Shown here piece by piece: positions 1 to 7,107 of a DNA stretch of 11,104 nucleotides; position 1 is the first letter of the stretch, and the number at the start of each line of letters is the position of its first letter. Location of the stretch: contig JAAUTM010000013.1 in NCBI GenBank assembly GCA_012031455.1, positions 1 through 11,104 on the forward strand, read 5' to 3'. This DNA is from Phycisphaerales bacterium. Lineage in GTDB: Bacteria; Planctomycetota; Phycisphaerae; Phycisphaerales; Phycisphaeraceae. The translations under genes were made by a program, and so were the position numbers. The notes below the pieces were generated by a model. It ran no database searches and was not told the DNA's origin. It saw only the letters and a list, made by a program, of their open reading frames with translations.

Positions 1-60
1 GCAGTATCTGATGGGCAAAGTAACCGGTTCGAATACGCAACCATGATGGGTCCAAAGTAA
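1..60 (+). CDS. C-terminal end of an unidentified upstream CDS (partial)
   Basis: Frame 1 is open from the window edge to a TAA at 58-60 and reads AVSDGQSNRFEYATMMGPK. It lies on the same strand as the ATPase/kinase pair, 72 bases before it. In exopolysaccharide loci this position is often held by a Wzz-like chain-length or polysaccharide export protein, but nothing in these 19 residues shows that. The reading frame itself is uncertain because it is so short. Confidence 0.35.
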   Translation, partial: AVSDGQSNRFEYATMMGPK

Positions 61-123
61 GTCGCAAAGAGAGTTGCATCGTGTGTCGCAGAGTGTGTCG
101 CTGGTGAGGGGTGGGATGGTAAT

Positions 124-128
124 GGAGG
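124..128 (+). promoter_or_regulatory. Shine-Dalgarno GGAGG of the ExeA-like ATPase
   Basis: GGAGG lies 4 nt before the ATG at 133 and supports that start, which also gives the family-typical N-terminus MYHDFYKL. The preceding bases 61-123 hold a short imperfect repeat (GTGTGTCGC twice) and no promoter that I can defend. Confidence 0.6.
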
Positions 129-132
129 CATC

Positions 133-1028
133 ATGTATCACGATTTCTACAAATTGCAGGTTCTGCCTTTTGAGAACACACCCGATCCGCGCTTTTTCTT
201 CGCCAGTGAGAATCACCGCGAAGCCCTGGCTGCGATCGAGTATGTCATCCGCATGCGCAAGGGCTTTGCCCTGGTGACCGGGGATATCGGTTCGGGCAAA
301 ACCACCGTGGCCCGCACCATGATCCAGAACTGCTCTGACAAAACGCACATCATTCAGGTGTTGCATGGTCACGACACCGGCCAGAGCCTGATCAAGCAGA
401 TCATGCGTCACCTGGAACTGGCGGTCGAGGCCGATGACGATCACGCCCGAATGCTGGAAAAACTCAGGCAGAAACTGCTGGATCAGCTTTATCAGGGCCG
501 GCCTGTGGTGCTGCTGGTGGATGAAGCCCAGACCTTGCTGGATGAGACACTCGAAGAGCTCCGGCTGCTGTCTAACTTCGATACCACTGCGGAAAAACTG
601 GTACAGATCGTACTGATCGGTCAGCCTGAACTGCGGGATCGATTCCGCAGCAGCAAACTGGCGGAACTGCGACAGCGGGTGGTGCTCGCTAAACAGCTTC
701 GTCCACTTTCCCGGCAGGAAGTCGGGGATTACATCCATCACCGGCTGCGGCTGCCAGTCTGGATCCCAACGAGGTGAAGGTCAGCTTCAGTCCTGAAGCG
801 GTGGCGGAAGTTCACAGATTCACGGCGGGGATTCCCCGGCTGATCAATGCGGTCTGCGACAACTGCCTGCTTCTGGGATTTGTCCGACAGGAGGAGCAGA
901 TTACTCCTGCCATCGTCAAACGCGGGATCGAGGACATGGTACCGAACTTCGCCGATGACCCCTGGCCTGCGCAATCGGCGGCACCACAACGCAACACCGG
1001 GTCATTACGCCTTGCGGGAGGAATGTGA
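133..1028 (+). CDS. ExeA/XrtA-type secretion ATPase (AAA), one frameshift
   Basis: Cytoplasmic AAA ATPase of the ExeA/MshM/PEP-CTERM-locus type, which normally sits with a tyrosine autokinase in exopolysaccharide or surface-protein loci. The N-terminus (FYKL..LPFENTPDPRFFF) is family-typical. Walker A is GDIGSGKTT at residues 50-58, Walker B is VVLLVDEAQ near 125-133, and LIGQPEL (161-167) followed by LRQRV is the usual sensor region. In the raw sequence the frame breaks near base 753 (frame 1 stops at 777). Restoring one G, so that the codons read RLRLASLDPNEV, joins it to the 3' part (SFSPEAVAEVHRFTAGIPRLINAVCDNCLL), which carries the conserved PRLIN motif. The repaired protein is about 298 aa, normal for the family. 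Its stop overlaps the kinase start, so the two are probably translationally coupled. The family is clear; the exact transport or assembly role is inferred. Confidence 0.88.
1016..1022 (+). promoter_or_regulatory. Shine-Dalgarno GGGAGGA deciding the kinase start
   Basis: GGGAGGA lies 5 nt before the ATG at 1028, a workable spacing. The GTG at 1025 would be only 2 nt away. The ATG overlaps the TGA (1026-1028) of the ATPase gene. Confidence 0.6.
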
Positions 1029-2040
1029 TGGGACACCTATCAGAAGCCATGGATCGTGCCAAACGAGGCGAGGCCAATGCGGTCCGCCCGGTTGGCAACA
1101 CCCAGACCCCCGCGCCCGATACAAGCGCTCTGGGGAAGGATACCCCCGTGCCACCCGTCACTGCGACAGGGTCATGGAATGCGGTACCCGGTGAAACGCT
1201 CAAACTGCGCGGGGCCACTGCGGAGAGCCCCGTCGAAAACCAGGTAGTAGCAAGCCTGGGCATCGCTGGCGGCGGACAGACCGAAGGTTTGCCCACACCT
1301 TCAATACATCAGACCGATCTGACCAGGGTTGATGGGCGACTGGTCGGCCTGCTGGACCCCACCAGTGTCATGGCCGAAGAATATCGCTCCATCCGTACCA
1401 GCATCCTTGCCCGGTGGCAGAATCGCCGGCATCTGGTCCACACCATCACCAGCGGCACCCCGCAGGAAGGCAAAACCATTACCAGTCTGAATCTGGGACT
1501 GATTTTCGCTGAGCTGCGCAATCGCCGGGTGATCGTGGTGGAAGCCGACCTGCGTCTGCCCCAGTTCGCCAACCTGCTGGGCCTGGATGAGTCCAAGGGG
1601 CTGACGGATGTACTGGAGGACAAGGCGACCCTGTCCGAGTCAATCCATCGGGTGGGTGAAAGTGCGTTGCATGTGCTACCGGCGGGGCATTGTGCTCACG
1701 ATCAGGCGGTGCAACTTCTCAGCGGCAATAACAGTGCGAACCTGATTCCCCGGCTGAGGAGGATGTATGACCATGTCATCATCGACACCCCGCCAGTTGT
1801 TGAACTGGCCGATGCCGGCATCCTCGGAGCGTTGAGTGACGAGGTGATGCTGATCGTCCGCATGGACCGCACGCCCAAACCACTGTTTCAACAGGCGGTA
1901 CGGGTGCTGCAAAACTACAACGCTCCCATCGGCGGCATCATCGCTACGGATCGACACGAGGCCGCAGCGGGTATTACCACAAGTACGGGTATCGCTACCG
2001 CTATCGGTATCGCTATCGCCAGAAAAACAAAGCAGCGTAA
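1028..2040 (+). CDS. CpsD-like bacterial tyrosine autokinase, one frameshift
   Basis: BY-kinase cytoplasmic domain of the CpsD/Wzc/EpsG type, which autophosphorylates a C-terminal tyrosine cluster and controls exopolysaccharide polymerisation and export with a membrane chain-length partner. About 110 poorly conserved residues come first, then EEYRSIRTSI (the usual oligomerisation helix), Walker A GTPQEGKT (about 143-150), Walker A' VVEADLRLP (about 169-177) and Walker B VIIDTPP (about 249-255). No membrane segment is seen. The raw frame runs on to 2218 as an unconvincing tail. Restoring one T at about 1972-1974 instead gives YYHK followed by YGYRYRYRYRYR and a TAA at 2038-2040, the Tyr-rich tail expected of the family; the repaired protein is about 337 aa. 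Walker A' has Glu where Asp is usual. It is very likely co-expressed with the overlapping ATPase gene. Confidence 0.88.
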
Positions 2041-2084
2041 AACGGGGCGGCGGGTGAAAGCCGGAGGGAATGATGTGCGCATCA

Positions 2085-2114
2085 GGGTAACGTCGGTCGG
2101 AGCCGACGTTGCCC
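2085..2114 (+). other. Strong 12-bp stem-loop after the kinase gene
   Basis: GGGTAACGTCGG (2085-2096) pairs with CCGACGTTGCCC (2103-2114) around a 6-nt loop; all pairs are Watson-Crick except one G-T. It starts 45 nt after the kinase stop. No T-tract follows, so it is not a classic intrinsic terminator. It could be a transcript-end stabiliser, a Rho-linked structure or a regulatory leader for the next gene. Confidence 0.55.
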
Positions 2115-2298
2115 AGCTGGAAGGATCGGGTTGGGTAGGGTTCTGGGATTCGGGTAATCCTGCTATGGAAAGCAGGAGCGCCCGGAAAGACCGGGGGAAC
2201 GTGAACGGGGGAACTTGATGGGGGCATCGGGGCGGAGTGGCGCCGAGGGGCCAATCGGGAGAAAGCGGCACAGGCGGTCGGGGAGAAACTTTCCAACC

Positions 2299-2305
2299 AA
2301 GGGAG
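2299..2305 (+). promoter_or_regulatory. Possible Shine-Dalgarno AAGGGAG for the start at 2314
   Basis: AAGGGAG lies 8 nt before GTG 2314. Two further GTG codons at 2305 and 2308 are in frame but overlap or touch the motif, so 2314 is preferred. The choice is tentative. Confidence 0.4.
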
Positions 2306-2313
2306 TGGTGTTG

Positions 2314-2991
2314 GTGAAGCTGGATTCGTCAAATAACCTGGCGGTGCTCATCAGTCATCGTCTGCCGGATGCCACCGGCTCGGCAGAAGCCCGGCGAACC
2401 TGGCAGTTGCTGACGATGCTGGCCCGGCGCTGTCGGGTGGATTTGTTCAGCTTGACGCAGGGGCCGGTGCACTGGGAAACGTATCGCAAGGCACATCACG
2501 TGGCCCATCGCATGTGGGTGCAACCGTCGAGTTTCATCGAGCAATTACGTCCAGTTCAGAAAATCGCCTGGACCGGCCCCGGACGCATCCTGATACGCAG
2601 ATTCACCACCATGCTGCAGGAACAGCATTGGTCGCAGACCGCAGCAGTGGTCGTGACCACCCACCCTGATCTGGCACTGCTTGGTTACATTCCCCCGGCC
2701 CATCGGAGGGTCTGCGATCTGGGTCAATCCGCCAGATTGATCAACGCTCAGAAATTGAAGGCCACCCTCGACCACAGTGATTATCTGATCTCCACCGAGC
2801 CAATCCAGGACCAGGTGACACTCAGGGAATGGTGGCTCAAGCGGGTAGTTTATCTGCCCCAGCCTCAGCAGGCGTCGGCAAGCACGCTGCTTACAACTTC
2901 GCAAGAGGTGTGGGAGGATCGCTGGTGGTCAGCTTTGGGCTTTGAACTACACAGGGCAGAAATCCAAAGACATCTGGCACAGGCTGCATAA
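2314..2991 (+). CDS. Glycosyltransferase-like protein, N-terminal half only
   Basis: About 225 aa from GTG 2314. The N-terminus (LAVLISHRLPDATGSAEARRTWQLL..LARRCRVDLFSL) resembles the acceptor-side Rossmann domain of GT-B family 4 glycosyltransferases, especially the sugar transferases of PEP-CTERM/exosortase loci that begin ILxxxHRxPYPPxxGdkiR. Later, RRVCDLGQSARLINAQKL sits where those proteins have a conserved VxDxxDxxS-type segment. The nucleotide-sugar-binding C-terminal domain is absent: the protein stops at TAA 2989-2991, and the next gene is convergent, 11 nt away. It has no membrane segment and no signal peptide. The context (kinase and ATPase upstream, same strand) supports a role in polysaccharide or surface glycan synthesis. 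It may be a truncated enzyme, a regulatory paralogue, or an unrelated fold; catalytic activity is not supported. Confidence 0.6.
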   Translation: MKLDSSNNLAVLISHRLPDATGSAEARRTWQLLTMLARRCRVDLFSLTQGPVHWETYRKAHHVAHRMWVQPSSFIEQLRPVQKIAWTGPGRILIRRFTTMLQEQHWSQTAAVVVTTHPDLALLGYIPPAHRRVCDLGQSARLINAQKLKATLDHSDYLISTEPIQDQVTLREWWLKRVVYLPQPQQASASTLLTTSQEVWEDRWWSALGFELHRAEIQRHLAQAA

Positions 2992-3002
2992 ATGGGGCTG
3001 GC

Positions 3003-3470
3003 TCAGCTTTGCAAAGCCAACAATAATTCCACTTCCACCGGGGCGTTGAGTGGTAAAACATTGACCCCCACTGCGGCTCGGGCATGCCGACCTTGATCCC
3101 CGAAGATCGCCACCAATAAATCACTGGCCCCGTTGGCAACTTGAGGTTGCCCGGTGAAATCGTCCGCACTGGCTACGAAAGCACCAAGGCGAACGATGCG
3201 ATCAAAGTGCGACCAATCCCCTTGCAGGTGATCATTCACAATCGCCAGGGCGTTGAGAACACACTGCTTGGCCGCCTGCTGCGCCTGTTCCAGATTCACC
3301 TGCGTCGGCACCCGACCCACGTGCAGGAGCTTGCCATCCACCATCGGCAATTGCCCGCTGACATATAGCAGATGACCACTGCGCACCGCTGGTACATACG
3401 ATGCCACCGGTTTGGGTGCCGCAGGAATCACCAAGCCCATATGCTGCAGCTTCGCATGTAAATTCATCAT
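3003..3470 (-). CDS. RidA (YjgF/YER057c/UK114) family protein
   Basis: This 155-aa intact frame belongs to the longer RidA subgroup, not to the roughly 125-aa canonical RidA that deaminates enamine/imine intermediates. Visible signatures are PKPVASYVPAVRSGHLLYVSGQLP (N-terminal half), QAAKQCVLNALAIVNDHL, FVASADDFTGQPQVANGASD, and GRHARAAVGVNVLPLNAPVEVE near the C-terminus. The last holds the conserved Arg (about 131) and acidic residues that line the ligand pocket in this superfamily. A GGGGAA motif (3475-3480 on the other strand) lies 5-8 nt before two adjacent ATGs (3470 and 3467); either could be the start. It lies downstream of dsbD on the same strand, across a repeat-rich spacer. Its substrate cannot be inferred. 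Confidence 0.92.
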   Translation of the reverse strand: MMNLHAKLQHMGLVIPAAPKPVASYVPAVRSGHLLYVSGQLPMVDGKLLHVGRVPTQVNLEQAQQAAKQCVLNALAIVNDHLQGDWSHFDRIVRLGAFVASADDFTGQPQVANGASDLLVAIFGDQGRHARAAVGVNVLPLNAPVEVELLLALQS

Positions 3471-3488
3471 CAGGTTCCCCAGTGCAAA

Positions 3489-3564
3489 GCCCCGATCTTA
3501 CTTCATCCATCAACGCCCAGATGTAATCCGTCTATCAAAGCCTAGATGTAATCCGTCTGTCAAA
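3489..3564. repeat. Tandem 25-bp repeat, two clear copies plus a degenerate third
   Basis: Copies at 3515-3539 and 3540-3564 are contiguous and differ at only two of 25 positions; the shared core is AGATGTAATCCGTCT. A 26-nt degenerate copy at 3489-3514 abuts them. The array ends where the palindrome begins and occupies the leader of the RidA-family gene. There are no spacers between copies, so it is not a CRISPR. Its function is unknown; an operator or a small intergenic repeat element is possible. Confidence 0.7.
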
Positions 3565-3565
3565 G

Positions 3566-3587
3566 CCCAGGCATGGCCATGCCTGGG
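3566..3587. repeat. Perfect 22-nt palindrome (hairpin) between dsbD and the RidA gene
   Basis: CCCAGGCATGG is followed directly by its exact reverse complement CCATGCCTGGG. On the - strand it lies about 21 nt past the repaired dsbD stop (3609) and follows a run of six Ts instead of preceding one, so it is not a textbook terminator. It could end or protect the dsbD transcript, act as a REP-like element, or bind a dimeric protein. Confidence 0.6.
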
Positions 3588-3608
3588 TCTGGGAAAAAAT
3601 ACCAAGAC

Positions 3609-5552
3609 TCACCGCATCGCCTCCTCCACCGCCCTCCACCACCTGATCCACTGTGTAAGCTTCATTGGCAAAGACCGTCGTACCATCCGCCCGTTGCACC
3701 ACCAGCCAGGGAATCGTAATCCGCCCGGTTTCACGCAGCAGATTCGTCCCTTGTGCGTTGCCTCCAGTGAGGTCCACTTTCACCGGCACCACCCCCGGCT
3801 GGTTCATGGCCTTGACCACACGCCCATTGCTCAGCACCGCCTGCTCCAACGCCTTGCAGTTCAAACACCACTCCGCAGTGAACTCCAGTACCACCACCTT
3901 GTTCTCCCGGCGAACCTCGGCAAGTTTCTCAGGGGTGTAATAAACCCAGTCGATCAAGGATGGTGATGTTAATCTTTCAGCCATCCAGAAACTACCAAGT
4001 ATCATCATTCCAGATACAACAAGCATGACACCTTTTGGCGTTGGCGATTGGCTGATCTGCCAAACACGCGCTGCCGCCCAGACACCAGCACCAGCCACGA
4101 TTGTCATAACGATCCACCAATAGAAGACAGAAGGAGCTTTGCCAGACTCGGCTAATAAGCCGCTGACTCCACTACCAATGAAATATATCGCCGCTGCAAG
4201 AATCAATATGCCCATCAATTGTTTGATGAGTTCACTGGCCGGCCCGGTGCGAGGCATACGATGCACCAGTTTCGGGAACGCTGACAACACCAGGTAGGGG
4301 ATGGCCATGCCCAACCCAATGGTGGCAAACACCAGCAGTGTGATACCAGGGGATTGTGTCGCAGCCCATGCTGCAGCAGCACCCATGAACGGTGCCGTGC
4401 ATGGTGTGGACAGCACTGCCGTCATGACCCCGAAACCCATGGATCCCGTGTGCGAATCCTGTTTGGGGCGAAAGCGGTACACCCATTGCGGAGGTTGCAA
4501 GGTGAACAGGCCGCACATGCCCACCGCCATCACAGCGATGATGATGCCCAGTGTGATCGTCACCCACGGATATTGAAACAACTGGTTGGCTGCGGAAATC
4601 CCCTGAAATCCGCTTTCCTTCCCGAAGCCTGCATTCACCAGTGCCACCGAACCTGCAATCGCTCCGCCCAGCAAAAGCCAGAATCCAATCACACCCAGCG
4701 ACATGGAAACACCCAGCGCAAAAGTTTTGCCACGGGTGTGACCGGCCTGCGCCAGACCCATGATCTTAAGCGGGATCACCGGCAGCACGCACGGGGTGAA
4801 ATTGAGCAAGGCCCCGCCCACCGCAGCCGTGAACATCATCAGTATCAAACCCAGCCCGCCCCGGGAATCAATACTGAAACCATAGCCAAACACATCAAAG
4901 CGTACGATGCCCTGATCAACTTGCCCCCCGGCCACCACTGCCGCTACGCCATTGTGTGGAAGCGTGTGCAACTCGGTATTGAGGGTTTGAAGGGTCGCAT
5001 CCTCAGCGCCGACCGGTTGATCTTCGGACACCACTTCCAATTCCACCGGGAGCTTGATGTCGTTGGGAAACAAACAGCGCAGATCATCACAGGCTTGAAA
5101 ACTCACCGTCACCTGAGCCTTGTACTTGCCCGGTGTTGCATCCGCTGCCACCCGTACCGGGACGATGGCTGTGATGCTCTCCTTGAACACCGGGACAAGC
5201 TGCCTGGAAGCTTCCACCTTCAATCCAACCGAGCGGGGGAAGCGTGCTCTTTCAAAAAGCAAACCACTGGCCGCCTCGGTGACTTCGATAACTGTGGGAA
5301 TGATGGTGAAATCGGTGAACACCTGAGCCTGCACGGGGTCGGCATAGATGTGCCAGTTGGGCTTAAGCTCGAACGTCACCGCCAGCAATCGTTGATCCCC
5401 CGCATGGGCTTTGGGACTGGTCCAGCGCAGCGATACCTGGGTCACATCCAATGAACTGGAAGGACCCTGGGTTTGACCCCGGACAACTGATCCCATGGAA
5501 TCACCATCAGCAGGCAGATCACGCTCATCAGCCATGGAAATTTGTTACGCAT
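3609..5552 (-). CDS. dsbD: DsbD-type thiol:disulfide interchange protein, two frame errors
   Basis: Inner-membrane transporter that passes electrons from cytoplasmic thioredoxin to periplasmic thiol proteins. Repaired numbering: signal peptide MRNKFPWLMSVICLLMVIP (1-19); N-terminal DsbD-alpha-like domain with Cys155/Cys160 (QACDDLRC); transmembrane bundle with Cys255 (FTPCVLPVIPLKIMG) and Cys385 (STPCTAPFMGAA); C-terminal thioredoxin domain with EWCLNCK (Cys563/Cys566) and a cis-Pro-like TIPW. The uninterrupted frame starts at 5535 without a signal peptide. Restoring one G at 5477-5480 connects it to ATG 5552 and the signal peptide. At the other end, dropping one G at 3632-3634 gives a normal thioredoxin helix, VDQVVEAVEEAMR, with a stop at 3609; the raw frame instead reads through the intergenic palindrome to 3535. 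About 647 aa. The order of domains is canonical. The 5' repair is strong, the 3' repair probable. Confidence 0.9.
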
Positions 5553-5646
5553 ACGTTGATCTTACGCCTTGTGAGGCTGTCTGGTTTGAAGGAAGGCTCC
5601 CGATTCGCCCGATAATAATGCTGGTGGATCGTGCCACCCGTTGCGT

Positions 5647-5733
5647 TCACACCAAAACAGGCCCTATGAAGATCAGCATCCCAATCACCATGATCGCGGG
5701 ATGAATTGATGAACGAAACAGAATTCGTAACAT
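5647..5733 (-). CDS. Possible tiny membrane protein ORF upstream of dsbD
   Basis: ATG 5733 opens a 28-codon frame, MLRILFRSSIHPAI followed by the hydrophobic stretch MVIGMLIFIGPVLV and TGA at 5647-5649. A basic N-terminus plus one membrane helix is what a small membrane protein would show. Given the frame errors elsewhere, it may continue: one extra base would run it to TAA 5562-5564, just before the dsbD start, and one missing base would run it to 5528, overlapping dsbD. No good Shine-Dalgarno is seen and I recognise no family. It could be chance. Confidence 0.3.
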   Translation of the reverse strand: MLRILFRSSIHPAIMVIGMLIFIGPVLV

Positions 5734-5750
5734 CCGCTGGATTTCTTACA

Positions 5751-5784
5751 CTTGGCCACTGGACCACCCGGCCCCTTGGCCACT
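5751..5784 (+). repeat. Direct repeat CTTGGCCACT just before fliM
   Basis: CTTGGCCACT occurs at 5751-5760 and again at 5775-5784, 24 bp apart, ending 11 nt before the fliM ATG. The spacing is close to two helical turns, so a paired protein-binding site is conceivable. Two 10-mers could also be chance. No other clear promoter was found in the 243-bp gap. Confidence 0.35.
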
Positions 5785-5795
5785 TCTGAATAACC

Positions 5796-6820
5796 ATGGC
5801 TGAACTTCTTGACCAATCCGAAGTTGATGCGCTGCTGGCAGCAGTGGACACCGGGCAGGCTCCGGTTGCGGAGGCTGGGCCGACCTCGCGTATTTTCTCA
5901 CGTCGTCATGCAGGCAACCTGGGCGATATTGAAATCAAGCCTTATGACTTCAAACGCCCGGAGCGTGTGTCCAAGGACCAGATGCGAGCGTTGGAAAACC
6001 TGCACGATGGTTTTGCCCGCAACTTCGGGGCTGCGTTGTCAGGGTTTCTGCGCACGATCATCGAGGTAAAAGTCGCCAACATCGAGCAGATGACTTTCAG
6101 TGAGTTCACCCATTCGCTGCCCAACCCGACTTGTTTCAACCTGCTGACCGCCGAGCCGCTGGATGGCAACATGTGCCTGGAAATCAGCCCGCTGATCATC
6201 TACCCGGTGATCGATCGGCTGCTGGGTGGCTCCAATGCCGACCTGTTCATCCCCCAGCGTCCGCTGACCGCCATCGAACTGCGCCTGGTGCAGAAAATCA
6301 TCGACCGGGCGATGAGTTCACTGCGGGATGCCTGGAGTAATATCCTCCCGCTGACTTTCAAGCTGGTGGAAACCGAAAGCAACCCGCAACTGGTGCAGAT
6401 CGTCCCGCCCAACGAGGTGGTGGTGGTGGTCGGATATGAAATGAAGATGGGCGGCAGGGCAGGCACCATGAGCCTGTGCATTCCCTACAACGTCATTGAG
6501 CCGGTGATCGAAAAGCTCTCCAACCAGACCTGGGCACAATACAAACGTGGTCGGCGGGATGATCAGCTTCGCAAGCGCGTGGCCGACAAACTGGAAAGCG
6601 CCAAACTCACCCTGACGGCGGTTCTGGCTGACACCTCGATCAAACTCGATGATCTGATTCGTTTGCAAGTCGGGGATGTGATCACCACGGAAAACCCGCA
6701 TCAGCTCCGCTGTCGATGATGATCGGTGTACGCCGTAAATACATCGGCTCCCTCGGCCAGCACAAGGGCCACCGTGCTTTTCAGGTGATCCGCCCTTACA
6801 CACCCAAGGACCGGGTGTGA
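5796..6820 (+). CDS. fliM: Flagellar motor switch protein FliM, one frameshift
   Basis: FliM forms the middle of the flagellar C-ring, binds phospho-CheY and links FliG to FliN. The N-terminal LDQSEVDALLAAV matches the CheY-P-binding SQxEIDALL motif. A long CheC-like middle domain follows (YDFKRPERVSKDQMRALENLHDGFAR; LIIYPVIDRLLGGSNAD, with the FliG-contacting loop; TAIELRLVQKIIDRAM). The C-terminal SpoA (FliN-like) domain begins at LADTSIKLDDLIRLQVGDVI. The raw frame stops at 6719. Restoring one A in the run at 6691-6694 turns it into TEKPASAPLSMMIGVRRKY and on to RPYTPKDRV, TGA 6818-6820. The repaired length is about 341 aa, normal for FliM. No other flagellar gene is visible in the window. 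Confidence 0.95.
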
Positions 6821-6851
6821 AATTACATCTTTGGCCGCACCAATCCCGGTT

Positions 6852-6864
6852 GTGATATGTTCAC
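6852..6864 (+). promoter_or_regulatory. Small inverted repeat before the antitoxin gene
   Basis: GTGA-TATGT-TCAC ends 3 nt before the ATG at 6868. AbrB-fold antitoxins commonly autorepress by binding palindromes at their own start, so this is a candidate operator. It is only 4 bp per arm and may be chance. Confidence 0.25.
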
Positions 6865-6867
6865 GCT

Positions 6868-7107
6868 ATGAATACTCCAACCAAGGCCACTGTAAAACTA
6901 ATCAACGCAGGACGCAGCCAAACTGTACGAATTCCCAAGGAATACCGTTTCGATTCCGACGAGGTATGTATTACCAAAATTGGTGAGATGGTGATTCTGT
7001 TTCAAGCGGATAAGGGCTGGGATCTGCTGGCAAAAAGCCTGAATCACTTTACTTCTGACTTCATGCAACAGAGAGTGCAAGTCTCAAATGTAGATCATAA
7101 TAAATAA
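6868..7107 (+). CDS. VapB/AbrB-type antitoxin-like DNA-binding protein, no toxin partner
   Basis: 79 aa. The N-terminal half, KLINAGRSQTVRIPKEYRFD, followed by DEVCITKIGEMVILF, is the swapped-hairpin AbrB/MazE fold as found in VapB antitoxins (GxSQAVRIPxxxRF). The C-terminal half is where VapB wraps its VapC nuclease; here it reads WDLLAKSLNHFTSDFMQQ and then diverges. A vapC gene normally starts at or overlaps the antitoxin stop. Here only 42 bases follow before the convergent pyrK stop, so no toxin fits. It is more AT-rich than its neighbours, which hints at acquisition by transfer. No clear Shine-Dalgarno. The fold call is firm; the antitoxin function is inferred. Confidence 0.8.
   Translation: MNTPTKATVKLINAGRSQTVRIPKEYRFDSDEVCITKIGEMVILFQADKGWDLLAKSLNHFTSDFMQQRVQVSNVDHNK

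Larger units (their letters stand above)
2041..2313 (+). other. G-rich intergenic stretch, no supported gene
   Basis: This is the gap between the repaired kinase stop and the likely start of the next gene. The open frames across it translate to low-complexity Gly/Arg/Ser text and look non-coding. The + strand is rich in GGG/GGGG runs. It contains the strong hairpin listed separately and a weaker one (CCTGC/GCAGG around 2159-2175). No clear promoter was seen. Confidence 0.6.

Noticed and set aside
2041..2218. C-terminal extension of the kinase in the raw frame
   Set aside because: The sequence after about 1972 has no family character, while the shifted frame gives the expected Tyr-rich tail and an immediate stop.
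1676..2332. 218-codon open frame on the - strand
   Set aside because: It is antisense to the kinase C-terminal domain and the G-rich gap; the Pro/Arg/Ser-rich text is typical of a shadow frame.
3006..3017. Palindrome GCTTTGCAAAGC as a terminator between the convergent genes
   Set aside because: It lies inside the last codons of the RidA-family gene, is short, and has no T-tract.
3489..3564. CRISPR-like array
   Set aside because: The 25-bp units are directly contiguous with no spacers, and no cas gene is present.
3566..3587. Intrinsic terminator for dsbD
   Set aside because: The hairpin is strong, but the T-run precedes it in the direction of dsbD transcription and none follows, so it is listed only as a palindrome.
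4354..5454. 366-codon open frame on the + strand
   Set aside because: It lies opposite dsbD, whose membrane and Cys motifs are unmistakable; the translation is Cys/His/Arg-rich and resembles no family.
6691..6694. Programmed ribosomal frameshifting in fliM and other genes
   Set aside because: Breaks occur in eight unrelated genes at different contexts and without consistent slippery heptamers or downstream structures; sequencing error is simpler.
6868..7107. Complete toxin-antitoxin module
   Set aside because: Only the antitoxin-like gene is present; no frame on either strand nearby encodes a PIN-domain or other toxin.
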